Of a stretch of DNA of 64,000 nt, positions 21,990 through 33,600 are shown piece after piece. Every line of letters starts with the position of its first letter. Positions within the stretch are counted from its first letter, which is position 1. The notes beneath the pieces were generated by a model that did not search any database, was not told the DNA's origin, and saw only the letters and a list, made by a program, of their open reading frames with translations. This DNA is from Skeletonema tropicum (taxonomy: Eukaryota; Bacillariophyta; Thalassiosirophyceae; Thalassiosirales; Thalassiosiraceae): the NCBI GenBank assembly GCA_037178625.1, contig CM074129.1, positions 930,001 through 994,000 on the forward strand. Reading direction: 5' to 3'. Position numbers and translations under genes: made by a program.

Positions 21990-22855
21990 TATTTATTCGG
22001 ACAATGTAGAAATGTGATGATGTAAATGATGCAATGCATAATTTATGAGAGCTGTTGAACGGCTCGACAACGTACAAACTGCCTACATAACCGCCGCCAA
22101 CGCACCAGCGCAATAATCAGCAGAGAACAATGCAATCAATAACCAACCACGTCATGAAGTAAACGAGTTCCTTCGTAAGCTACGTCGGCAACACAAGATC
22201 TTGTGGTTCAACACATCGACAACACGTCGACAAAAAGATTCAGCTCAACACAAGACGTCGACGTGGAGTTAAGAACTGACGTATTGATCAGTACGTGGCC
22301 AAAGATCGGCAGTTATTCAAATGCAAACACGTCGGCAACCAACGTCGGCGTCTATTTAGACTTGCATCAATAGACGACTCGGCAGATAATGTAATTGAGC
22401 CAATGTCGACCTGAGTACTTGCTGCATGAACTTAAATACTTTTTTGTTCATTGGATTTTGCCAACACCTGACTTCTGGTACTTTGTGACGTAAGACGATT
22501 GGAATCAAGTGTACTAATTCCTTAAGTAACGAAGTTTACCACGTCACTCAGAGAAAAAATGAAGAAAATAGATGGTGACGGGGATGCACACCGGAAAGAA
22601 CGAAGAAGCTCATCGACAATCTGACTTAATTAGCCTGGAAAAGTCCTTTCTAGCACAAATCAAGCGATTTTTAGATCTAAATCATAAGATATAGCATCTA
22701 AATGACAATCAAAATGGGCATTTCAGCGGGGATAGGAGGGGGGAAAATCCCAACACTTCAAGTTTAAGTTCCGGAAGTAATTCAGAGCAAAGCACCGCAC
22801 CCAACGAATCCGCCGCACAGATCTCGCATAAAACGCAACAGCGCTCCACCAAATC
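21990..22855. promoter_or_regulatory. Divergent intergenic region with repeated ACGTCGGCAAC-like sites
   Basis: Separates the minus-strand MBD gene from the plus-strand gene at 22856. ACGTCGGCAAC occurs at 22182-22192 and 22329-22339, with close variants at about 22213-22232 and 22342-22350, plus several CGTCGAC cores. The clustering between divergent starts suggests regulator or replicase binding, but no family is recognised. No ORF supported. Confidence 0.4.
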
Positions 22856-25800
22856 ATGACCGACAAACAACATCCAACTGAACACGATAACGACGACACC
22901 ATGAACTCACCTGAAGCTACAGATGCAACTGAATCTGCGGTTGAATCTGCAGCTGAAGCTGTGGACGCAAAAAGCACGTTAAAGGAGACAACGAGTCCGC
23001 CGGACAACCAGATGAACACCCCCGGAAAGAATAACACACCTACCGATCATACTGCCGAGGCTGTCACCAGACCAACCACCAACAACGTTATCACCCCTGA
23101 CAAACCAACAGCAGGTACAGAAACGACTACGCAGCAAGTCGAGGAAGATCGACCTGAGCATTACATCAAAGGCACAAATACGGGCCTGCCAACAAAAATT
23201 AGTGCTACGGTTTTCGTTTGCTTCACCCATTTGGATAAAGAAGGCAAATTGGTAGCGGAGAATGTAAATCAAGCGGTACCACAGCAAGAGAAGATACTCG
23301 GGCTATTGAAACTGGTGGCTACGGGTAAATCCGGCGACAACAAAGAAATGAACGACAGTCAGATACACTTACACTTCAGCAAGAAAGCAGCGGAGGATGA
23401 TTCCGCGGAAGATTGCGTGAGTTTACTTTTGTTGAATCTGCGCAACGAACCATTTTGTAAAATTGATCACTGTACAAATTTGGGAATGTTGATTCGTTGA
23501 TCGATTGCGATGTTGCACAGAACGAATTTGTAAATTTGATCACTGTACAATTTTGGTAATATTGATTCGTCGATCGATTGCTGCAGCCAAACTACATCAT
23601 GCTACTTGATTTGTATAATTGCTCACTGTGCGATTATACGAATATTGATTTATAGATCCGTTGCTGAACTCACAACTAACACTTGATTGATGCTACTCCA
23701 CATTAATAACAGGAGAAGACAGAACCAGTCAATGCAACTCATATGTCATTGATTGCATCCAGTGAAGAAGCGAGGACTAGTGTGGCTTACGGATTGCCAT
23801 TCACGTATGTTCCAGAGCTATCACACTTAATCGACGTACTCAACGGAGATGATGGTAGTGGCACAGATGAAACGAAAAGAGAAATATCAGAGGCATTAAC
23901 TGCTAATGTGACAACAGTCGAAGGTCAACGAAAGCTTTTGAGCACTGCAAGAAAGCACCATTGGCTAGATGAAAGTCAAAATGAAGTCAATGTGGCAGTC
24001 CAAGATGGTATCGAGGGATTTGGTCATTTCTACACTTCCTTCACTGCTTCATTGAAATTCTATGTCACAGCTGTTGAAGGCAACCACCGCTTGATAGCAT
24101 TATTGGCAGCTCTGCTGCGATGCAAAGTGAAGAGAGAGTCAGGCTACTTCTTCAAGCCAAGCAATCCCGGAGATCCGACGTTCTTGACCAATTCATTCGT
24201 AGGAATTGAAGATAACGAACATGACGCCATGGAGAATGCTCTTGAGAAATTGAAAAAATCGGACAGTGATGCAATATTGAGCCACCCCTTCGACGCTCAC
24301 ATTACAGTAGCATCAAGGACTGCTACCGAATCTTTCCCCGCGCCTCACCTCGCGGAAACTCTTCTAGCCGAGAAAAGCAAGAACGTGAGCAAAAGGAAGC
24401 TTGGATCAACAGTACTAAATATATACAGAGGCTTAACTAAGCATAATTCTGTGAGAAGAGACCATGAGGATTGGACTGAGAAGGAAGTTGGTACTAACGG
24501 TAAGATAGTCAGCAAAGGTAAAGTTTTGACCATAAAGGGGCTGAGAGCGCGAACGGCAAGGACACTTGAAGAGTTTGAAGATGACCCAAGTTTCACCGAA
24601 GAGCCGCTCACTCAATACTACGAGAATCCAATGCGTGAATACGAGACGTGCCAAAACGAAGTGCAGCTCAGAGTTGATGGTGGAGGACCAAATGATGTAC
24701 TCAAATTGCCTGTCAAGTGTAATATGGACAACTTCGGTTCTACAGGGAACTACCCGATGACTGTTGAGCACAGCATGGCCAGATTTTTCCCACTCGCGGT
24801 AGCGGTACAGTCATTGCTTGAAACTGATGGAATGCAGCTATTTACCTCAAAGCAGATAAGCGCAATGTTGGCAGGCGGAATTATTATGCCAAGATCAGGA
24901 GTGAACACGATTGTGATACCCAAGGATGATACTGATGGAAAATACAATGACACGCCTAAAACTATGGGACAGGTCAGTTGAAGGGATCATGGCGACAAGT
25001 ACTGCAGCGTTGGTCTACACAGTCGAGTCTGCCAAACTGTTCAACGCAGATGCCTTGCTTGATCAAACTTTAAATGCCTTCAGCATCATGTCGCAAACCA
25101 AAGATATGGCGAATGATTTGAGATTGAGTATTGGTAAGAACAAGCTTGGTATCATTTCATTCGTAAACTTGTGCTCGTTGTACCTTGACTAACAAGTATC
25201 TATTCATTGAAATCAAGCGAAAAGTTTCGGATTGATTAGTATGGCAGCAAAAGAGATCGCAGTTGTCCTGAAGACGCTGAAGGAAGATGAAGGCACAGAG
25301 AGAGATGTGAATATCGCGGCACTAAACTTCATGGTGACAATGAATCTATTACACGAGTACATGCAACTCATTGCTTCTACCCTGAAGACATCCAAGTTAG
25401 TGAAGACCTATTGAGAGAAGACAACCAGGATTTGGTCGGTGAAGCTATCAGAGAATTCTCTGGTAAGAAAGAAAGACAAGGACAAGACTTCACGTCTCGA
25501 TAAAGAGCAATTGGCAAGTAACGTCATTGAGGCGGTCAGAGTGACGAATGAGACAGGTGCAAGTTCAACCAAAAGACAAAGCAAGATACCGACTAAGGGT
25601 AGAGATGTGATGACCATCGTAACAGCTCCTGGTGATATGACACTAGTAGAGCTCATTTGCCACATCTTTTGTTGGAATGTGGTTCGATCCGCAGAGAAAG
25701 AGAGAGGCAATCCGAGAAAGCTCCAAGACCTCTTCTTCGGAAAAGACAAGCGATTCAAAACGACAAGCGACTCAGTGAAAACATCAAGTCAGTTGATGAA

Positions 25801-26081
25801 GGTTCTAAAGATTGGGAATGAAACGGTCACATCTAGAATCGAATCACCGAGTGACTTTCAAATGACAGGATCGTTGTTATCGCTAACGCAGCTGGGCGAC
25901 TTGATCAGAGGGACTGCGCAACTTAAGGGCAAGCTCATCCGTACGTACACACTTCCAACGAAACCTGCTGCTACCAAGGAGGGAAAGCCAAGCAAAAGAA
26001 AGGAGAGTAAGAAGAGGAAGTCGGAGAAGCATCAAAGTAAAGACAAAAATGGATCAACAACTGATACAGAGGAGACAAATT
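22856..26081 (+). CDS. Unrecognised helical accessory protein, divergent from the MBD gene, runs into gap
   Basis: Starts at ATG 22856 with MTDKQHPTEHD. Exon 1 is 22856-23416 (187 codons, Thr/Glu-rich disordered start). Intron 23417-23712 is GTGAGT..ACAG, phase 0, with three palindromes. Exon 2 starts at 23713 with EKTEPVNATHM. A frame change near an A-run at about 24960 is needed to continue. Intron 25134-25217 follows, joining to KSFGLISMAAKE. Another frame change near 25400 leads to a Lys/Glu-rich end that enters the gap. The body is mostly predicted helix with no known motif. The frame breaks could be decay or base errors; the regular exon phases favour a real gene. Confidence 0.6.
23457..23483. 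repeat. 27-bp palindrome (intron of plus-strand gene, copy a)
   Basis: GTAAAATTGATCA, one base, TGTACAAATTTGG. First of three in intron 23417-23712. Confidence 0.85.
23530..23556. repeat. 27-bp palindrome (intron of plus-strand gene, copy b)
   Basis: GTAAATTTGATCA, one base, TGTACAATTTTGG. A following TATTGATTCGTCGATCGATTG-like flank also recurs after copy a. Confidence 0.85.
23613..23639. repeat. 27-bp palindrome (intron of plus-strand gene, copy c)
   Basis: GTATAATTGCTCA, one base, TGTGCGATTATAC. Third copy, about 83 bp after copy b; the three are spaced about 73 and 83 bp apart. Confidence 0.8.
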
Positions 26082-26581
26082 NNNNNNNNNNNNNNNNNNN
26101 NNNNNNNNNNNNNNNNNNNNNNNNNNNNNNNNNNNNNNNNNNNNNNNNNNNNNNNNNNNNNNNNNNNNNNNNNNNNNNNNNNNNNNNNNNNNNNNNNNNN
26201 NNNNNNNNNNNNNNNNNNNNNNNNNNNNNNNNNNNNNNNNNNNNNNNNNNNNNNNNNNNNNNNNNNNNNNNNNNNNNNNNNNNNNNNNNNNNNNNNNNNN
26301 NNNNNNNNNNNNNNNNNNNNNNNNNNNNNNNNNNNNNNNNNNNNNNNNNNNNNNNNNNNNNNNNNNNNNNNNNNNNNNNNNNNNNNNNNNNNNNNNNNNN
26401 NNNNNNNNNNNNNNNNNNNNNNNNNNNNNNNNNNNNNNNNNNNNNNNNNNNNNNNNNNNNNNNNNNNNNNNNNNNNNNNNNNNNNNNNNNNNNNNNNNNN
26501 NNNNNNNNNNNNNNNNNNNNNNNNNNNNNNNNNNNNNNNNNNNNNNNNNNNNNNNNNNNNNNNNNNNNNNNNNNNNNNNNN
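26082..26581. other. Assembly gap (500 N)
   Basis: Exactly 500 undetermined bases, a typical placeholder, so the true length is unknown. The far end of the Helitron unit and the 5' part of the bestrophin gene probably fall in or beside it. Confidence 0.98.
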
Positions 26582-26647
26582 CGAAAAGTTCGACCTAATG
26601 AAGAAGGAACAAAGAGAAAGAACAAACGAATGAAATAATGAGGCATA

Positions 26648-27674
26648 GAAGAATGACTCGGTCCTGGACTTTGCAAATGTCACTCTTCCCAAGACGATAG
26701 ACTTCTTTCAACGGATAGAAATTAAGCTCATTGCAGTCAACGTCATGTTTTCGGTGTTGCTGACAATGTTAGTCCTGACCACATTCCCTGAATCATGGCA
26801 GACCAGTCTGAAAGAATCTTCTCGCGCAGTCTCACTTCTTGGGGCTTTCTTGAGCTTTGCACTGGTGTTTCGAACCCAATCCTGCTACCAACGATGGTGG
26901 GAGGCAAGAACGCAGTGGGGGAAGATGACCGCTACATGCGTCAATGTTTCTGGGCAAGCTTTAACCTGGTTTGCTGATGAAGAGTTGCTTGATCGATTCT
27001 TGACGCATTGTATTATATTTCCCTATGCGTGTAAGGCTGTACTTAGAGGCAATGCATTGACCAGCTCGTCAGAAGAAGGGCCAAGATTCCTGTCAAGCGG
27101 AATGCTAACTGATGCGGATCTTGGAGTGATTGTTCGCCATGGAACGTTCCCCCCCTTCACTGTCATTGACATAATGCGGAGGACAATGCACGAAGAATTA
27201 CTCAAGTATCATTATCATGCAAATAACTATGATCATCGGCGGCTTCCTCCCGAAGCAGTCAATGGTGCTTATCTTGCAATGGAGAATAGCTTGAATGAGC
27301 TTTACTTCAACTTTGGTGCATGCGCCAAAATCAAGAGCACGCAAATGCCTGCATCTTATACTGTCTTTATGAGGTCTTTTATCTTTTTGTTCTTCGTCTT
27401 TGCGACTTTAGCTTGGGCTCCTATAATTAAATACCTCACTCCAATCATTACGGGCTTCATGGTATTTTCGATAAACACCGTGATTGTGATAGGAGATCAA
27501 ATGATGCGGCCATTCACACTCACTTGGTCAGGTCTTCCGATACAAAAGTTCTGCGTCATGATTGAGCAAGAGGTTCTCAGTGTGTCGAGAAGGAAAGCAG
27601 GACATAAAAAGACTGGTTCAGGGTACTTCATTCTGATAATATCTATAATTTACACTTCTACCATGCTACATTGA
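26648..27674 (+). CDS. Bestrophin-like anion channel (RFP-TM/UPF0187 family), 5' incomplete
   Basis: The frame is open from 26648, with the first ATG at 26745. Diagnostic pieces are a first membrane segment (IEIKLIAVNVMFSVLLTML), the FRTQSCYQRWWEART box matching the family FRxNxAYxRWWExR, the QMPASYTVFMRSF segment and the DQMMRPF end. At least three hydrophobic segments are visible. Family members are chloride or bicarbonate channels; in several algae homologues sit on thylakoids and supply bicarbonate to the pyrenoid. No targeting peptide can be seen because the true start is probably in or before the gap, perhaps behind an intron ending near 26700. It is convergent with the chitinase gene, with about 110 bp between. 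Confidence 0.8.
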
Positions 27675-27784
27675 GATATAATTAGTAGTTGAAAAGAAAT
27701 AGACTGATGCTCAATGCAGTGGTCCAGAAGAATGTGTTGATTGATAATGCTTCAGATCCATTCAAGCCTTTGATAGTCCAACCT

Positions 27785-30600
27785 TCAAAAACCAATTGGT
27801 GGTTGAATTGTTTTCCCCGTCGGGGAAGACGCCGTGAAGTCTGACTCAAGATCAGCAGTGGCGGCTGTGTTCTCCTTCTCTAGGCAACATTCCTTTGTTA
27901 AAGAGTTCTGCGCAGATGAACAAGCAGCAGATCCATCCTTGAAGGACTCCGCCAAAAAGGAATGAACCTCTGTACAAGTGGAAGGTTTGCCATTGAAGAT
28001 GACATCTGAATCAACAACGACTTCCTCCTCTTTACATAAGCTACAAGGGGCATCACTCGTCTGACTCGCCTCGCTGGCAATAGCCACAAGCTGATCCGAG
28101 CCAGCGAAACAGCAATCGTCGAAAATTTCAAGCTTTGCTGAGGAGCAAGTCGTACTATCCTCTTCTTTGGTAGCGAGTAGTGAGTTAAAGTCACCACATG
28201 TCATCTTGAGGCCGTTGACTTCGGTTTCTTTGTTCCATCTCGTGTTGTAAGTGACACCGTTGTCGTCCTTGCACAGATTACACTGTAGCTGAGGAACCTT
28301 GAAGCAGCAATCATTTGAAAGTTCAGATGCAGCCTTACATTTTGGATGCGTTGCCTCGACAGATTCGCTCACTAGAGACCAGTGTACATCTGTGCATGAC
28401 TGAAGCTTTCCATTAAACATTGTAGTGGCTGCCCAATTGATTACTTCTCCCATTCTTCCACATAATTCGCATTGTTCAAAGCAGCAATCAGAAAAGATGT
28501 TTTCTTTAGCAGCCAAGCAATTATTGCTCTGGCTCATCTCCTGATATAAGAAGGAGGCAACCTCCCCGCAAGTAGTTTGAGATCCACCGTATGCCACTGG
28601 GGCAGTTTCCTTCGTAGTGTAGAGAGTGTTGCCCTTAGAGCATAATTCACAGGATACATCGTAGCAGCATGCTTCCCTGTGCTCCATTTGGAAAGCTGCG
28701 CACTCACTTCGACCCTTCTGCAATAAGGCTCGATGGGAAAAGATAGGAGTCGAATTCACTGCAGCCAATCTTTGCTCCGTCATGCTCGACAGAGAGAGCA
28801 GCGTTTGTTTGCATGCCGCCACACATCGAACATTTGTCGTAGCAACACTGTGATGCCAAGTCTTGTGCTACCAAGGAGCAAGTATCACTATTCTGCTCCT
28901 CTCTGCTGAAGAGTGCATTGAAAATCTGCCCGCAAGTAGCCTTGCTTCCGCCATAGTCTACTTCAACAGAGCTCATGACATCGTAGTACCCGGAGTCATG
29001 CTTGCAAATGTTGCATGGCTCCTCTGGGGGGACATAGCAACAAGCAGGGGCAGCAACACCGAGGACTTCGCCACATTGTTCGGTACCCTGCTCGATTTGT
29101 GACTCCGCTATCACGCTATCCAATTCCAAAACAAGTCATTGAATTTCCATTGATGTACACCATTGCGTACCAATCTGGAATACCTCCACCCGAACAAATG
29201 TCACATTTCTCCATGCAGCAAGTATCACGGAGGGCTTTCTTTCCTGTCACACAAATGTCACTACTTGCTTCAGTTTGAGTTGCTAAGAATGTATTCACTT
29301 CACTGCATGATGTTTTCTACCCCATTGAACAGAATTTGGAGGTCGAGACTGATTTCATCGGCTTTGCACAGACTGCAAGGATTTTAGCTCCAGTGCTTGA
29401 ACTGGTACTCACAGTAGTTTTTCCTGGCGTGGCACCAGTCACTTCCAACGACGACAACTCTTGAACTAGACTCGTTTCTGCAAACTTATTCACAACGTAT
29501 GCACTAATTGCATCCAACATGGACGGCTCTTGCATCACGGTCTTGATCTCTTGAACAATCTTGTCAGAGTCAGCGTTGCTGGTTGTAACAGCGATTTCGA
29601 ACGGCACACTTCCGTCGTACCCAACATCATTTACTGCCACAGTTGTCCCCACAGGTGCAACACCAGAAGATTCAAGTGAGCTTTGAATGCCATCCTCGAA
29701 GTAACTCTCGACTGCTTCTTTTTCAGTCCAAATAAGGCTAGATGTGTCCAAGTTACTTTTGAGTTCGGCCAGTAATCATAACTTTGTCTCCAAGTTTTGC
29801 AACATCGTCAGACAAATTTGATGTGGTGACTTCTAAATTCGAAAGCTCTTCGACTAGAGGCGTCTGCGAAAACTGAGACACAACCTCACTTGTGATAGAA
29901 TCGAGCGTTGCAGGACTTTCAAGGATAGAATCAATCTCTTCCGCAATACTGTCGACGCTGTCTTTCTCCGCCTTCAGGGATGTCAATTCCGTAGGACACC
30001 ACTCCTTCCTTGATTTCAGTGACAGTGACTTGTTGAGTCTTTGGGCAATGCGCCACTAGATTGAAGAGGGTTTGAAAGAGCACTCTCAAAATAATTCTCG
30101 ACTTGCTCTTTTTCTGTTGAAGTGAGGGAGGTTGTGTCAAGGTTTGTAAGGATTTGGCCTGTTATTGATACAGTCGTAACGGTGCTATCAGCAGCGGCTT
30201 TGTTATATCCAGTCGCAGTTGCGTAAGTTGTAGCAGCAAGGGCTTGAATAAGAACTCTGGAGAGAAGCACACTCTTCAGATCCCTTCTCAATTGCATTCG
30301 CTCGAATGACCTGATCAAATTCACCGCACGCGATAAAGGCCTTGTTGTACTCGACATCCACCTCCCAGTTGAGATTGAACCCTTGTGGGCAGATGGGGCA
30401 GCTGGAGTAACAACAAGCATCCTTGAAATCATTCTGAGTTGAGAAGCAAGTAGAACTTCCCGCCTCCGTAGACATGGCAAGCTTGTTTGCAACACTACTG
30501 CATGACATCTCGCTACCATCGTAATATTCAACAAGAGCGTTTTCAGAGACGGCACTACCCACCTGTGCACATTCTGCAAGGATCCTGTGGAATAGTGTAA
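27785..30600 (-). pseudogene. Frame-broken 3' part of the chitinase gene (Cys repeats and SEA-like modules)
   Basis: The same Cys repeats continue, but in changing frames. Single-base shifts are apparent near 30590, 30210, 30080, 29960, 29752, 29390, 29310, 29120 and 28715. Between about 29.4 and 30.2 kb there are two copies of a different module of about 110 residues with LDTxSL..TEKE..ENYFE, SSG and LVxELSxLEVT, reminiscent of a SEA domain. The last frame ends at 27785 with TIQPPIGF. The repeat pattern reads through if single bases are adjusted, so this was one coding region. Confidence 0.7.
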
Positions 30601-33600
30601 ACAACAGGCTTCAGCGTATGCCGCCTTCATTGAGCTACATTCTCCGCTTCCCTCTACGATGACGTTTTGGCTGAAACTTAATTCCAGAACGGAACAGGAA
30701 ACTTCTTTACCACCAATGTTGGCGGTGGCGGTAGTATCAACGAATCCATCCTGACAAAGGTTGCACTTCTCAAAGCAGCATAGTTCAGCATAGTTGTCCT
30801 TGGCAGCTTGACATTGATCCCCAAGCGATGATTCCCTCACGAATAGAGAGTTATACAGACTTATACACGTAGTTGGAGAGCCTAGATAAGTAATCTGAGC
30901 GTCACGATTGACGTCAAGATAATCTCCATTGACGTGACAGAGGTTGCATGATGTTTCTGGGGGCTCATAACAACACGTGCTGAAGTATTTGTCCTTCACA
31001 GCTGTACAAGTATCGCTTTCTGCTGTGACACCCCTTCCCTTGAGAATCCATTCAAAGTCTCCGCAAGCAATAGCGCTTCCTTCATAGTTCACAAAAGTTG
31101 ACCAATCAGCCTTGCCATCACCACAGAGCGAGCAGCGCTCATAACAACATTCATCGTAATGATCTCTTGAGATGGCTTGACAAGTTTCTCCTGAGTGCTC
31201 TTCCCTGCTACCAAGGTAGTTGGCAAGTGTCTCGCATGTAGTACTAGTGCCAAGGAAGTTGACTGAGGTCTCCGGTTTCACACTTTCGTTATCCCCCGGG
31301 CAGATACGACAAGGATCTTCTGGTTTCACGTAACAGCACCTGTCTTGATATTGCTCCGTGATGGCATTGCACTGCTCTGAATCGAGCTCAATAGCTGCGG
31401 GACCGAGGCTTAAATCTAACTCGAGACATGTCATCATACGCCCTTCGTACGAAACTTGGACTCCGGCATCAAGTCCTTTGTCTCCACAGACAGAGCACTT
31501 AGTATCACAGCATGCGTCGAAGTATTCATCTTTCATTCTATGACACTGATTCTCATCTTCGTCCTCTCGCCTGGCCATAGTATCACTCAACTCGGCGCAC
31601 GTCATCTTCTTGTAGTTGAACTCAATCACATTGGTTCCCATGAGATCGAAATAGTCCCAATTATTTCCTTCGCCACTTCTCTTGCACAAGTTGCATGGCT
31701 TCTCTGGAAGTGTATAACAGCACTCGGAGAAGGCCCCCTTCGCATTAGAACATTCCTCCGATTCAGCGTGAACACCCTGTTCGTAGAAGTACTGGTCGAC
31801 ATCTGTACACAGAGTGGTCTTGCCATTGTGGTACACAGTAAGAGCGGCATCAGTCTCGACGTTAGTACCACAGACGTGGCATTGATCAAAGCAGCAAGTA
31901 TCGCGAAGCTGGCTCTGAGCATCTGAACAAACGCCGCCGTCAGCTTCCTCTCTAGTCCTCAATTTTTGGGAAATATCGGCGCAACTCATCATCTTACCAT
32001 CCCACTGGGCGTTGGCGACAGAAGAAACATCGTTTTCTGGACACAGGTCACATGGATTCAACGGAATAGTAAAACTGCACGTGGACGAAAAGGCGGCTTG
32101 TAGACCTCTGCAGTTTTCGGAGTCCTTTGGTATCGCCTCTTCCTTGATTGCACCGTCTAGCTGGAAACAGGTAGCTCTCATTCCGTTCATCTCAACTTCA
32201 GCCTGCCAATCAGGGTAAGAGCCCTCCTCAGTTGTCAAAGTACACTTTTCGTAGCAGCACTCATCAAAAAGAGATGCTTGGGTGACACTACAAACTTGTT
32301 CTGTATCTTCAACACGACGTGACATGAAGTTAGCGACTTCGCCACATGTGGTTGGCCCATTGAAGTCTACCTGGCCATTTTGATTCAGGTCGTAGAATTT
32401 TCCATCTCTTTTGCACAACTGGCAAGACGTGATGGGGCTAGAGTAGCAACATGTGCTATAATACTCATCAGAAATTTCCTGGCACTGAGAAGTTCCATCC
32501 ACAATTGCTTCAGTACGGAAGATTTCAGTCAACGCGCCACAAGATATTTCTTCGCCATCATATTCGATGAACACATCCCAATCCAGATCGTATTCTCCAC
32601 AAATATTGCAAGTGGCATAGCAGCATGTTTCGCCAAGGAGAGCTCGCGCATCAGAACATGTATCAGAGGAGATATCAGCCCTCTCCATCAAGAAATTATT
32701 AACACTGCGACACGTCACATCTTCATCATTGAACTCGACAGTTGTAGTGAAGTGCATGTATTCGTCTGTTGGACAAAGTTGGCAAGGAGTATTCGGAATT
32801 TCAAAGCAGCAGGTATCGTAATGAAGAGACCGGACAGATGTGCAATTTTCGGATCCGTCATCAATCTTCCCATTGAATAAGCCCGATTCTATGTCTGCGC
32901 ATGTTGATTCATCTCCGTCAACATCAACGATAACGTCTCTATCAAGTCTGGCACCATTTCCACACAGGGAGCACCTATCAAAACAGCATGATTCTGCAGC
33001 TAGGCCCTGGGCCTCGACGCATTGATTGCTTGAGGTTTCGAATGGGGACACAAAGTTACTCACTTCAGCACAAGTGAAAGTCGATCCATTGAATTCAACT
33101 TCGTCCGCAGGCATGAGCGTGAGGTGATCACCGTCTTTATTACAGATGTTGCAAGGATCGTTCGGGTAGGTGTAGCAGCACTCGTCATCAAACTCTGTGA
33201 GGATATCCGTGCAAGTGTCATTGGAAGCCGAAATCTCTTCAGAATAAATCAAGTTGCTCAGCTCTCCGCAATTCATGGACTCGTCATCATACTCGACTTG
33301 ATGCCACCACTTCACTCCCTTTTTATCGCAAAGTTTGCATTGGTCAAAACAACACTCATCCCAGTGCTCCATTTGAGCCGCAAGACACATTGAGCTGTCG
33401 TTTTCCTCGGGACCAAGTCTCTTGCTGAGCTCTGGACAAGACATTGTTTCTCCTTCATACTCCAACTCAACGGAAGATTTCAAATCTAAAAGTTCCGTGT
33501 CTGTTCTGCAAAGCATACAAGGCATTTCTGCATATTGGTAGCAACACTGCCCTCCCAACGATTGCTTCGCTGCATCACACTCAGAAGAACCTTTCTCGAA

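Noticed and set aside
9695..23639. Palindromes as mimivirus-type transcription-end hairpins of an integrated giant virus
   Set aside because: Most copies lie inside introns rather than after stop codons, and the gene set is Helitron-like; no capsid, packaging ATPase or viral polymerase gene is visible.
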